Below are positions 1 through 19,740 of a stretch of DNA of 64,000 nt, one piece after another. The stretch's first letter is position 1; every line of letters begins with the position of its first letter. Both the position numbers and the translations under genes were made by a program. Source of the stretch: Elysia chlorotica (taxonomy: Eukaryota > Mollusca > Gastropoda > Plakobranchidae); the NCBI GenBank assembly GCA_003991915.1, contig RQTK01000310.1:340477-404476 (forward strand), in the 5' to 3' direction. The notes beneath the pieces are model-generated. The model saw only the letters and a program-made list of their open reading frames with translations. It ran no database searches and was not told the DNA's origin.

Positions 1-400
1 CTCTCACTATCTCTCCCTCTCTGCCTCTACGATTCTCTCTGTATCTCTCTATCTGCTCTCAATGTCTTTCTCACTATATCTCCCTCTCTGCCTGCCTCTA
101 CGATTCTCTCAGTATCTTTCTCTCTCTCTGACCAATCATTGGCTCCGTAATCCTAGGGTTAAGTTCTGTATAGACCCCATTCACACTGTGTCACTTATTG
201 TCTCCCTTTTCGCCATTGTTTTCGATATTACAAGGACTCTAATAGACATTATGAAGAAGAAACAAGTGAAGAAAATCCGAGGTTTTAAACTAGACTTGAT
301 TACAGCAACATTCAAATTAGACCTGAACTTACTCATTTGGAAGAGAGTTTGCCTTTTGAAGATACAATGATAATGCTGATCCGCATATCCGAAGATAAAT
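1..400. repeat. CT-rich low-complexity start of window
   Basis: The first ~130 bases are degenerate CTCTCT/CTGCCTCTACGATT repeats; the rest is AT-rich with no exon signal. The short ORFs here have no codon bias and are not supported as genes. Confidence 0.6.
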
Positions 401-425
401 GATCTCTTTTTATCCTGATCCGCAG

Positions 426-768
426 AAACTCCGCCTTCACGCGAGGAGAGGCCCGCCCGCCACCGGAAGACGACATGGTCATCTCACAGACGACTTCCGG
501 TTCCCCAACGTCCCAGATCTCTGTGGTCGGCCGCACCAGCTCTGGCGTGAGTGGCGTGTTCCACAAGGCGTCCGTGTCCGGCACAAGTCGCTCGCACTCC
601 CCCAGGGCCGGCCTACACAAGGATCAGCAGCAGCAGCAGCAGCGGAAGGCGTGCTCGCACAAACCCGCGCCGTCGGTGCACCCACACTATGCTACGACGA
701 TAAACAGCAGTGGACTGAGTACAGAACCTTGGTGGACTCCAACTTTCACCTCGAACTCTTCACTGTAA
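426..768 (+). CDS. Exon-like GC-rich ORF, unknown product (possible terminal exon)
   Basis: An island of high GC lies in AT-rich DNA. An acceptor-like pyrimidine tract ending CAG precedes position 426, and the frame is open to a TAA at 766-768. Up to about 680 the third codon position is mostly G or C, which is typical of real exons here. The peptide is rich in Ser, Thr, Pro and His, with a run of six Gln, so it would be disordered. From about 687 the same DNA is an antisense LINE fragment, so the last ~27 codons would be LINE-derived if translated. I do not recognise the protein. It may be the last exon of a gene starting left of the window, an exon broken by a rearrangement, or non-coding. 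Confidence 0.3.
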
Positions 769-1010
769 CCGTCACCTACCCGGACCTGACTCCGTGCATT
801 TGCATACATGCCCTGGACCAGACGCACAGTCCATTCCTCTACACCAAGTTTCTTCAGTGCCCACCAGATGACTTTCCCGGGGACTCGATCGAATGCTTTC
901 TCCAGGTCCACAAAAGCCATGCAAAGTCTTTTGTTGGCTGCTAGGTATTTCTCCTGCAGTTGTCTGACAACGAAGATTGCATCTGTTGTGCCACTTTTTT
1001 TTACCCAAGG
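687..1010 (-). mobile_element. Non-LTR (LINE) reverse transcriptase fragment, antisense
   Basis: On the minus strand the translation runs from GTTDAIFVVRQLQEKYLAAN through AFVDLEKAFDRVP to GVHQGSVLSPLLF, typical LINE reverse transcriptase blocks including the catalytic Asp of motif A (near 905-920). It stops before the YADD motif, where it meets the GC-rich segment at 686/687. Losing the 3' half is unusual, because LINE insertions normally lose the 5' side, so a later rearrangement or deletion is likely. The clade was not assigned. Confidence 0.85.
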
Positions 1011-2387
1011 CAAGTTAGCAAGAAGCATTATAAATTTCTGGAAAGGAATGCAAGATGTCAACAATTTGTGTAATTATCAATGCAAGGTGTTTATAAGGAT
1101 CAATTAGAGACCTAATTGGACATTACAATATTCAAACAGCAGTAAGAGTCCCCATTTTTGTAACTGTAAATTATAAGCCAATGAGTCAAGATATCAATGA
1201 ATAAGGAAACCTCACAAATATCGCAAAGACTTATCCCGAGTTTAGTGTATTATACAATGCACCTTTTGTTGCTGCAAAACTCCCAAAACCTATATTTTAT
1301 GAAACTGAATAACACAACTCACATCCGTAGTTTGGTGATACTACAGATGCTTTATAGATCACCATTTCTAAGAGACTTAGCTCAAGCCTTTGACACAGTA
1401 AAATCTCATTCACAAAGAACTCGACATAAAAAAAAAAAGATTTTTTTTCGGACAAAACAGAAGCATTTGCTGGTACAAGAACATAGTTTTGCATACCGGT
1501 ACTTGATTAAGCAGGGGTTGAAAGAAATATATGTTAGCAGGGTTTTTTTTTTAGTTCTGAATCTGTCTCTCAATCATTGTATTAGACTATTTGGTGTTTT
1601 TGGTTCAACAGCACTTGTACCTCTCTACCATACTTGATAGTTTTAGATATAATAATTATTTTACAATTAGAACCCCTAATGCATAATTATTATAGTATAT
1701 TCTATTTGATGAAAAAATAATTTTGAATTTCTTTGAAAAAAATGTGTGACTTGTTAACTTTATTATGTTATGTTTGTTATTACACCATTTTCTGGTATAT
1801 GTACATTTATTTAGAATATTATGTTGGATCCATCAAAACTTTTTATTAACAAATTTCAACTATGTACGGTTTTTTGGTTGTGTATCGGAGATACTGTTCT
1901 GAAAACCTTTACTCTACTATAAAACCAACAGTAACATTGAAGGCAAAAAACCATGGAACGAGAACCTTACGTGTTATATGCTGCATATGATACTTTTCTT
2001 TCATGTATTATTTTTGTTATTTTTTAAGCTTTTTACATCTATGGAGAAAAGTATGTATATTTTAATATTATTATTGCTATTTTTTTTATTACATGTACAT
2101 GTTTCGGTTGGTATAGATTTCTCATGCTGTGAATAAATACAAGTTCCAATTACAGCTACTAGTTTCATGACTTTTGATGTTCTGTGTACTTTTGCGGTGC
2201 CATTTATGTACGTTTCATGATTCAATGAAATGTGGAAAAAATTTACATCTAGGAAACAAATGAATTATACAAGATATATAAATTTCTCATTGAAGCTTGT
2301 TTCCACTCGATCCTCCTTCTTCAAGCATCATCATTGTTGTTATAGATAGATAGATCTCTCTTTGTCTCTATCTCTCGTCGTAATAAT
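1011..2387. other. AT-rich intergenic DNA, nothing recognised
   Basis: About 1.4 kb of AT-rich sequence with homopolymer runs and no exon with codon bias, no tRNA-like head and no clear repeat. The 146-residue ORF at 1197-1637 has AT-rich composition in all codon positions and no recognisable domain. Confidence 0.5.
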
Positions 2388-2467
2388 AATAATAATAATA
2401 ATATGATGGTAATAACAATAATGCTAATAATAATAACAATAATAATAATGATAATAATAATAACAAT

Positions 2468-2509
<42 letters not shown>

Positions 2510-2518
2510 AACAATAAC

Positions 2519-2606
<88 letters not shown>
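2388..2606. repeat. (AAT)n/(AAC)n microsatellite
   Basis: Roughly 215 bp of trinucleotide repeats, starting with interrupted AAT/AAC/GAT units, then a pure AAC block and about 27 pure AAT units. The poly-Ile/Val/Thr reading frames on both strands are a by-product of the repeat. Confidence 0.95.
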
Positions 2607-2639
2607 TTGCTTTTATAATGGAGCAAGCGGAAGACTCGT

Positions 2640-2872
2640 GGTCTTCACTGGGAGGTCCTCATTCGAGCCAAAGATCGGGCAGATGTATTTGTCAGATTGT
2701 GTCCACTACTGGTTGAGTTGGTCGGTGTGTAATCTGATACGGTGAGACGGGAGTCTTGACATTCCACCACTCTCTATGTGTGGCAGTACGTAAATTGTCA
2801 GACGTTAGTCTTGCGACTCTTCACCATATAGGATTACCTTTAGGATCTCAAGACACATCTCTTTTAGTCCTA
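2640..2872 (+). mobile_element. SINE copy, diverged
   Basis: A degraded tRNA-like head (CATTCGAGCC resembles a B box) is followed by the body shared by many elements in this window: ACTACTGGTTGAGTTGGTCG, a GAGACGGGAGTC block, then GTGGCAGTACGTAAATTGTC and AGACGTTAGTCTTGCGAC. Several mismatches to the younger copies indicate an old insertion. Confidence 0.7.
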
Positions 2873-2929
2873 AGCCTACACAGAAAGCACATAGTCACCC
2901 CGCAGCGCGAGATCCATTCGAGGGAGAGA

Positions 2930-3150
2930 AGGTGGTCCAGCGTAGATTGCACATCTTCTACTTTTAGTAGACAGGTTGCGGGTTCGAACTCCAGTCAGAC
3001 AGCGTTGTTGCTTGTTGATTGGATCTGTACTAACAAAATGAGCCCGGCAAAGTCTGAGGTACCCCGCTGTGGAGTCTAAATGCCGTACTCGGTTCTGCTT
3101 GAGGACATGGGGAGCACTGGAGAAGGTGAGCGCTTCGCTTTGGATCCCCG
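2930..3150 (+). mobile_element. Second tRNA-headed SINE-like repeat
   Basis: GGTGGTCCAGCGTAGATTGC resembles an A-box region and GGTTCGAACTCC (around 2980) fits a B box. The downstream body differs from the common SINE of this window, so it is either another SINE family or a composite. It lies just upstream of the EDEM2 leader. Confidence 0.45.
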
Positions 3151-3215
3151 AGAGAGGGGGGTAGGTAAAATCGTGGAGTTGAACGTCTAAATAACTTTGG
3201 TTAAAGCTCGATAAA

Positions 3216-3302
3216 ATGCCTCCGTCCTTCGACGAGATTCTATCTGAGCGGAAAAACCAGAAATCCAGGATACGTAAAAGTATTCAGAGGTTACCGAAGT
3301 AG
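3216..3302 (+). other. Candidate upstream ORF in the EDEM2 leader (28 codons)
   Basis: An ATG-started ORF, very basic (many Lys/Arg), ends at TAG 95 bp before the EDEM2 ATG. A second mini-ORF of five codons starts at 3379. Both are out of register with EDEM2 and would reduce its translation if transcribed. The position of the transcription start is unknown, so this is only a candidate. Confidence 0.25.
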
Positions 3303-3397
3303 TTTGCTATGTACTAATACACCTCATGATTTATACTGCTCTCAACTGCAATGAAACTAATCTAGAATCTAATAAACAATGGAAGTTGTCTGCTAAG

Positions 3398-11536
<8,139 letters not shown>

Positions 11537-11644
11537 AAATATCTAAAAAATAGATTGTTTTAAATTTTGTTGTCTCGTTAGATATTCAAAGTCATTATTT
11601 ACCTCCATGTACAGTGTTTCTAGCTGTTTCTTTTGTTGTCTCTT

Positions 11645-12343
11645 AACTGCCAATCTAAAATTGATAAGCAATATATACTTACCTGTGGTGATATAACAGA
11701 TATTAGATAACACCCTTTTCAATCTCAATGAATATTATACCTGTGAACCTGTGAGAGACTATGTAACTTTATCGTGTGGAAGAAAATAATTATGAAGCTA
11801 ATTCTGTGTCATCCATATTCTCCCCAAAACATGAGATTGTCCCCCGCGCTTAATAAAGCATGTTGAAGATTAGGCTCGGTCCATGAAGGAGCTTAGAGCA
11901 TACTTGAACCCCCAGTGATCCTAGTGATCTTACTTTGCAGGGATTACTCTTGTTAATTCACTGACATATGGAGCTGAAAGTACAATGTCATAGTAGCTTA
12001 CAACTCATTGTAAGAATATGTGAATAAAAAGGCTTGCAACGAGTTATAAGCTGCCTTGACGTTGTACTTATGGCCCTTATCCTATAAAGACTATCTAAAC
12101 TTAGTATTTAGCCTTTAAGAACTTGTCTAAACTTAGTAGATAACCTCTAAGAGCTTGTCTAAACTTAGTATTTAGCCTTTAAGATCTTTTTAAAACTTAG
12201 CATTCAGAACTTGTCTCAACAGGATTCTTCATTGAGTTTTGCAAACTGTAACATTAATTGCATTTCTTGATGGGTCCTTATGTGTTGTTTATTTGTCCAA
12301 ACAACATTGATCTCGGGGATTTGTCCATCTTAACTTTTTAACT
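11645..12343 (+). repeat. Direct duplication, copy 1 (EDEM2 3' region)
   Basis: Begins CTGCCAATCTAAAATTGATA and ends around GGGGATTTGTCCATCTTAAC. It is near-identical over ~0.7 kb to copy 2, 1174 bp downstream, with scattered substitutions and small indels. It holds a short internal repeat built on AACTTAGTA..TAGCCTTTAAGA and a long imperfect hairpin. AATAAA hexamers occur at 11852 and 12023. Confidence 0.9.
11979..12068 (+). other. Imperfect 28-bp hairpin in duplication copy 1
   Basis: Arm 11979-12006 (AGTACAATGTCATAGTAGCT..) pairs with arm 12041-12068 with about five mismatches, around a 34-nt loop that contains AATAAA. A smaller CTTACAA/TTGTAAG hairpin overlaps the arm/loop border. The same structure is at 13127-13216 in copy 2. 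It may be a remnant of a foldback element; no function is shown. Confidence 0.7.
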
Positions 12344-12818
12344 CACCGTCATTTTTAACATTGGATAGAACAAGATCTAGAAGCTAGTTCTAGTTCTGAA
12401 TTGAAGTGTGTGATCTTACTTGATATACACACGAGTTATTTTTCATGTGCTCTGATGTGATTCAATGAACAAGTAACTAATGTAAATTACATAGATCTAG
12501 AGTATTGTTGCCAAATTCCTGCAAGTGCGGGTACTAGTATAGATCTATCCCTTTAGCAGAGCGATTGTTAAGTCCAAAATGTAGGATGGTGATAGGCTTT
12601 TGAAAGCTCTTATTTGTTTTATTATAATTTTCACCCATATAAAAGGTTGACTTTTTATTCATGAAATGTTTTCATAATTAAGATGTAATGAGATCTAAGG
12701 AGTATATCTAAGTAAAGTCACTGGACATGTCAATGAATTCTAGAACTACATGTCTGATAAGTCTAACAACCTTGATATTGTAGTATATGACAGGAATGGG
12801 TAAAACATTACTTCCAGG

Positions 12819-13482
12819 AACTGCCAATCTAAAATTGATAAGCAATATATACTTACCTGTGGTGATATAACAGATATTAGATAACACCCTTTTCAATCTC
12901 AATGAATATTATACTTGTGAACCTGTGAGAGACTGTAACTTTATCGTGTGGAAGAAAATATATATGAAAGTAATTCTGTGTCATCCATATTCTCCTCAAA
13001 ACATGAGATTGTCCCACCACTTAATTAAGCATGTGGAAGATTAGGCTCGGTCCCTGATGGAGCTTAGAGCATACTTGAACCCCAGTGATCTCAGTGATCG
13101 TTAATTCACTGACATATGGAGCTGAAAGTACAATGTCATAGTAGCATACAACTCATTGTAAGAATATGTGAATTAAAAGGCTTGCAACGAGTTATAAGCT
13201 GCCTTGACATTGTACTTATGGCCCTTTTCCTATAGGGACTAATCTAAACTTAGTATTTAGCCTTTAAGAACTTGTCTAAACTTAGTAGATAACCTCTAAG
13301 AGCTTGTCTAAACTTAGTAGTAAGCCTTTAAGAACTTTTTAAAACTTAGCATTCAGAACTTGTCTCTCATTGAGTTTTGCAAACTGTAACATTAATTGCG
13401 TTTCTTGATGAGACCTTGTGTTTTGTTTATTTGTTCAAACAACATTGATCTCGGGGATTTGTCCATCTTAACTTTCTAACTT
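12819..13482 (+). repeat. Direct duplication, copy 2 (EDEM2 3' region)
   Basis: Second copy of the block at 11645-12343, slightly shorter through small deletions. The two AATAAA hexamers of copy 1 both read AATTAA here (13023-13028 and 13171-13176). The hairpin arms are kept at 13127-13154 and 13189-13216. Confidence 0.9.
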
Positions 13483-14635
13483 ATATTGAATTAATAACAG
13501 AGATTTCAATCTATGTTCTGTAGATCAATACATTTGATCTCAAGACTATTACAACATACAAAAACGATGTAGTTCAGTAGATAAATGATGAAGTTTGAAA
13601 AACTACGCATTGAAAGAGGACAAATACAAATTAAATGTGTGTGCGCGTGATGATAGCTTTTCGACCCTGGTATTGGTATTTCCATATTGTTCATGTAATG
13701 TTTGCTGGGTGGTGCTATATCTTATTTATTTAAATATATTATACATGTACAAATGACCATTTGATTTTAAAAGCAATGAATTGATAGTTGATTGAAAGTT
13801 GGAGTATGTTTGTCTTTTTCAGCAAATTCTGTTACAAGAGTGATTTATATGTCATGAAAAAAAAATTGTTTAAATCCTCTATGCTCAAGTTTGATCATAG
13901 TTTTACAATAAAGGTGAAATGCTTTTAACCCAAATACAAAATCTGCTTTCCTTATTAATATTATGACTTTCAAAATCTTGGACAATATTTTATTTGTTTT
14001 TCAGTGCCTTGTAAAAAAAAAAAAAGTAGTATTTGTTCATTCTTACTCATGTGATTTTTTATTGCCAAATTTTCACACCTGTGTCTTAATTTTGTAGATA
14101 CCATTTTCAAATTGTACAATCTTATACTTTGGAAGTTTTGTTAGACAATTAGATGACTGGATTAGAACCAAGTATAATTTAGGAAATGAAATCCACACTG
14201 CCTACAAACAATGCAAAAAAGACATGCAAATGTTTACATATCTTCTTGATTTACTGAAAGATCAAGCAATAAGTGAAAACAAGAAGTGATTAAAAAAAAG
14301 AAGCATTGTGAGACTTCAATATTTTTATGAAATTCATCTGTGTGGTGTGTTCATCCACAGTAAACAATTGCTCCAAAACTTTCTCCCAAGACAACTATTT
14401 ACATCAATATTTCCATTTTATGATCTCATTCACGTATCACTTCACAAGCCAATTACAATGCACTTTCTGACATAGTAGTTATATTTATTGACATCATACA
14501 TTGTATTTAGATTAAAGACTCAAAACTAATACAGCAGCATAGAGATATCGCCTGGTCCAAGCACAGTTTCATTTCAAGAATCTATGTTCCCAGCATCAGC
14601 CTATAAAGCAAGACAAAGCCTAAACATGTACAAAA

Positions 14636-15790
14636 GTACAAAAACACTACTATAGCACACAAGAACACTGTCTTCTATAACTCACAAGAACACTGTCTTC
14701 TATAGCATACAAGAATACTGTATGCTGTAACATACAAGAATACTGTCTGATTTACCATACAAGAATACTGTCTGCTATAACGTACAAGAATACTGTCTGC
14801 TGTAACACACAAAAACACTGTCTGCTTTAACATACAAGAACACTGTCAGTTATAACACACAAGAATATTGTCTACTACAACATAGAAGAATACTGTCTGC
14901 TATAACATACAAGAATACTGCCTGCTTTAACATACAGGAATACTGTCTGCTATAACATACAAAAATACTGTCTGCTATAACATACAAGAATACTGTCTGC
15001 TAAAGAACACTGTCTGCTATAACATACAAGAACACTGTCAGCTATAACATACAAGAATACTGTCTGCTATATCAACAAGAATATTTTCTGCTATAAGTAT
15101 AACATACAAGAATACTGCCTGCTTAACATACAAGAATAATATCTGCTACAACATACAATAATACTGTCTGATTTACCATACAAGAATAATGTCTGCTATA
15201 CACGAATACTGTCTGCTGTAACATACAAGAACACTGTCTGCTGCAACACACAAGACAACTGTCTGCTGCAACACACAAGAACACTGTCTGCTATAACATA
15301 CAAGAATACTGTCTGCTATAACATACAAGAATACTGTCTGCTATAACATACAAGAACACTGTCTGCTATAACATACAAGAATACTGTCTGCTATAACATA
15401 CAAGAATACTGTCTGCTGCAACACACAAGAACACTGTCTGCTATAACATACAAGAATATTGTCTGCTATAACATACAAGAACACTGTCAGCTATAACATA
15501 CAAGAATACTGTCTGCTACAACATACAAGAATACTGTCTGCTATAACATACAAGAATACTGTCTGCTATAACATACAAGAATACTGTCTGCTATAACATA
15601 CAAGAAAACTGTCTGCTGCAACACACAAGAATGCTGTCTGCTTTAGCATACAAGAATACTGTCTGCTACAACATAGAAGAATACTGTCTGCTATAACATA
15701 CAAGAATACTGCCTGCTTTAACATACAGGAATACTGTCTGTTAATGTTATAACATACAAGAACATTGTGTGCTATAGCACACAAGAAAAC
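14636..15790. repeat. 25-bp minisatellite, about 45 copies
   Basis: Tandem units of 25 bp on the pattern ACTGTCTGCTATAACATACA + AGAAT. Variants alternate ATAAC/GCAAC and AATACT/AACACT, and a few units are shortened. It lies between the convergent EDEM2 and CCDC91 genes. The minus-strand ORF with repeated Cys/Tyr/Leu words at 15566-15823 is just this array read through. Confidence 0.95.
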
Positions 15791-18700
15791 TAAAGGGTAG
15801 GATTTTAATATAATGCACATCACTCCTCACACACAAACACAATGTAGGCTGTGGCAGCACAAGCCTGTCACAAAAAACTTGAATAATGCTCTCTCTCTGT
15901 ACTTTTGAACTATTAACAACATATCATGTATATATGTGTAGGCTGCATGTATACAAGATTAGCACTAGTAGCATCCACAAATAATGATAACGACTGTATG
16001 TACATGTACATAGCTGTTCATCCTACAAACTGAACCCTGTACAGTCACAGGAACACTTGAAGTACACACTGGGCTTTGGGCAAAAAGCTGATGACTAGGA
16101 AGTTTATAGTATTTGTCATTTTCAAAATTTATAAAATAAAAAATACATACACTCTCATCTGCCCAGAAATAAAGATATTTTTTTTTATTTGACTAACAAA
16201 CTGAAGATATGACAGAGAGAGATTATGAGTTCTATTAAAAAAAAAAAAAGAAGGGGATCCGCTATATGGTATATCAAATAAAATTTGGTAAGAGGGCAAC
16301 TGAAATGATTGCTGTGGGGGTGGGGGGGTATGCTACTTGGTTTTCTAGATACACATATTAGTTTACATAGAAAAATGCTGGAGATTATTTCATAATTTTG
16401 TTTTGCAATAAAAGAATACAAATACCACACAAGAAGTTTCTAAGTTAAAATGTTGGCTATTAGACCCAAAATCTATTTTTTTTTAAAATGCACAATAGGA
16501 AATATGTAATGAATCAGTGGGGAGCTGAAATTTGCAAATTTAATAATTATACATAATTATTAATTCATCACAACAAAGGATACTGAGGTCATGAAAAGAA
16601 TAACTGTGTACTGTTATTTCTATGGGAAAGTTGAAAATATATATATATGGGTTGAGAATACAAATAATGAGTTCCTTGTGACAAAAACATGAGATGCATC
16701 TTTGTTCTATGGCTCTCATTTGCTTGAATACATATACATTCGAATAAAGTCAAATCTTTCCCACTCTCCAAGCAGTTGACATTATAGTTTATCAGGATTC
16801 AACTGTTACAGACACAAACTTTGCAGAGAAAAGATTTCACAAATCAAGAAGGTCTTGAAGCCTTCCGAATTTTAAGGCCCAAAACTGTATAATAACTTTT
16901 ATCTGTTGTACTGACCATTGATTTGGATTCCCTTATAAAAGAGCAGCATGTTGAAACATTTAAGTTTATTGTACAGCAATAGCCTCAGTTTGGGTCAGCA
17001 TGATTTCAGATGTACAAAATAAAAGAAAAAAAAGAAAATATATATTGTATGCGAAGGATTGAAATATCCTCGAACATTAAAACAAACTTTGCATGAAAAC
17101 TCATCATAGAGAAGGTTAAAAAATGGTTTTTGGTATAGAGAACTGTATAAATAATGCTTAGTATTGCTAAACATACGTGAACAACAACACTCAAGTTTAT
17201 CTTATCTACACGGTCAATTTTTTTACAAACAAACTTGATATACATTTTAAATTACTTAGTTAAAGACACTGATGGAAGAGTGTGGTGTAATATTGATGAC
17301 AACGGCCAGACTGATGCCAGGATTTGCGTGCCTCTATCTACATCACTGTCAACTAGACTCAAGTGTTTACAGCCAAGCCATTCTAGCTATGTACAAGCCG
17401 TTTCTAAATCATGAAATAGATCATATCACTCTGTATGAAATGAACTAATAATAGATAAGTCAAGCAGCTAAAGATTTCAATCTCAAATCATTGAAACCGA
17501 TTTCAAACTTCGTTTATTATCTAAGAATAGAAACTAGTTGAAACAAGCCATTAACTGTGTTTATGTCTTTGTGGGACCATAGCTTGAATTTTTTTTTTTA
17601 AGAATAGGAGTACATCTTTGAGCTTCTGACAAAACTCTACAGATTAATATACAGAATTTGGTAACAAATTGCAAAGCATTTAAATACAAAAAAGTAAAAG
17701 GTATTTTAGTTCTAATTAGTACTTAAGAGGACATGTCTAGCAGTTAAACTTTGATAACAAAGTTCAAGTCTTCACCTCATTTGAACACATACACATGATT
17801 GAAAAAAAAGTATATAATATTATTGTTTTGAATTATCAAAAATCAATATGAACTGGAAAAAAAAGCAATTACCCACACTTAACAGAGTATGGATATTGCG
17901 TAATAAAAATCGTACTTTAACGTCATGAAATGCCGTTTCCCGGGTAAAAAATGAACCTTTGTATTTCCAATGCAACTATGTGAACCTAAAGAACATTGGT
18001 GTAAATCTGCAAAATTTAAACTTAAAGACATTCCTACAATGCTCTTTGCCTTTCAATCATACAAAACATCTCTGCCCATTGTCTGATATTCAATAAGTAA
18101 TGAATAATCAAAAAGAGGTTAAAAAAAACAACTCATTATGTTTACCTAACCACAACCATGGCAACATTGAAATGAAAATAGGCAGTATTTGTTAAAGAAT
18201 TTCATTTACCGTCTTATCTATTCAGTGATTCCCTCCATAAATATTATAGCGGTCACTAAGCTGTGAAACAAGTAAATGACTTCTTATATACAAAGGCAGC
18301 TTTTGAAGCAGTTAGGAGGCAAGGAACATGCTATGGATATTGCCTGTCTGAGGACCATTGTACGTACTTGAATCACTTGAAAGAATTGCTGCTGGTGCAA
18401 TGAAATACCTTCAAATAAATTCCTCACAAAAGACAATTTCTCTGTTACAAATGTAACTTTGGTGTAATTTATTACACTTTACACTTAGTAAAAAAGATCC
18501 CTACTCTCATGCAACTCTTTCTTTTCCAAACTACATTGGGTCCGAATGGAAGGGTTCCAACGAATATCTCTCTATATTTTTTTGTGTCATCTTCTATGAT
18601 TTACTAAAAAGTAAATTATAGGTAAGCAACACAAAGGCCACATTGCTGAGAGAGAGTGCCGTTTTTTTGTTGTTGTTTTTTTCAGATTCATTAAAAAATC

Positions 18701-18829
18701 ATTGTAATATTGCACTGCATTTTTTAGTTATTTTAGTTTTTACTATTCTCTACTGTGGGATTTGTCTATCAAAAATTTTATAATAAAAAACAATAATCAG
18801 TTTGGTTTTAATATGTATAGGTACCACAG
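15791..18829. other. AT-rich intergenic or 3' UTR DNA, no gene seen
   Basis: Three kilobases with low GC and no exon-like segment, SINE or LINE. Minus-strand AATAAA hexamers (for example TTTATT on the plus strand at 18468-18473) could serve as CCDC91 polyadenylation signals, but such hexamers are expected by chance in DNA this AT-rich. Confidence 0.5.
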
Positions 18830-18849
18830 CTCATCGCTATAACTGGTCT

Positions 18850-19495
18850 ATTTTTCCTCATGACAATGATTTACTGTGGACGCAAAGCCATCAAAATGCC
18901 TGCAGGAACCACAGACGAGGCATCAACACAGAGAAGTATAATGCCATCGAGAACCACAGACATGACACCTACACAGAGAAGTACAATCCTCATGACAGTG
19001 ATTCACTGTAGACACAAAGCCAGAGTAATGCCATCGGGAACCACAGACATGACACCTACGCAGAGAGGTATAATCCTCATGACAGCGATTCACTGTAGAC
19101 ACAAAGCCAGCGTAATGCCATCAGGAACGGCAGACATGACACCTACACAGAGAAGTACAATCCTCATGACAGTGATTCACTGAAGACACAAGGCCAGAGT
19201 AATGCCATCGGGAGCCACAGACATGACACCTACACAGAGAAATATAATCCTCATGACAGCGATTCACTGTAGACACAAGGCCAGAGTAATGCCTTCAGGA
19301 ACCACAGACATGACACCTAACAGAGAAATATAATCCTATGACAGCGATTCACTGTAGACACAAGACCAGAGTAATGCCATCGGGATCCACAGACATGACA
19401 CCTAACAGAGAAATATAATCCTATGACAGCGATTCATTGTAGACACAAGGCCAGAGTAATGCCATCGGGAGCCACAGACATGACACCTACACATA
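18850..19495. repeat. 87-bp minisatellite, about 7 copies
   Basis: Unit marked by CACAGACATGACACCTACAC and GATTCACTGTAGACACA. The spacing between the first clear GACATGACACC sites is 87 bp; later units lose a few bases. The array ends about 245 bp beyond the CCDC91 stop codon, so it may be in the CCDC91 3' UTR. The plus-strand ORFs across it are artefacts. Confidence 0.9.
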
Positions 19496-19740
19496 AAGCA
19501 CAAGTCATGTGAATCTCTTCCTAGATAAGGTTCCGCAGGACATTTGTGATAGATAACAAACAAAGAAATCTTACTTATTTTTAAAAAAAAATGTTCCAAA
19601 TCATAAATCTGAATCTGTCAAGACACGTGAATGAGAAAAACTCAACACCAAGCACCTGAGGAAAACTCCTTATAATACAACAAAGTAAAAAACAAACTTA
19701 TAAGGCAAAAATATGAACCTCAGATCACATCAGCAAAATT

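Larger units (their letters stand above)
11537..13930 (+). other. Likely EDEM2 3' untranslated region
   Basis: Sequence after the EDEM2 stop. AATAAA hexamers occur at 11852-11857, 12023-12028 and 13907-13912, any of which could end the transcript. The region is dominated by a duplicated block (11645-12343 and 12819-13482). No other exon was recognised. True transcript ends cannot be fixed from sequence. Confidence 0.45.

Noticed and set aside
2321-2626. Long poly-Ile/Val and poly-Thr ORFs on both strands
   Set aside because: They are readings of the AAT/AAC microsatellite.
14636-15790. CRISPR-like regular repeats
   Set aside because: Units are contiguous with no unique spacers; this is a eukaryotic minisatellite.
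15566-15823. Cys/Tyr-rich minus-strand ORF of 85 residues
   Set aside because: It is the 25-bp minisatellite read through; the repetition follows the DNA period, not a protein repeat.
18802-19183. Two overlapping plus-strand ORFs with repeated Thr/Asp words
   Set aside because: Product of the 87-bp array (a multiple of three, so frames stay open).
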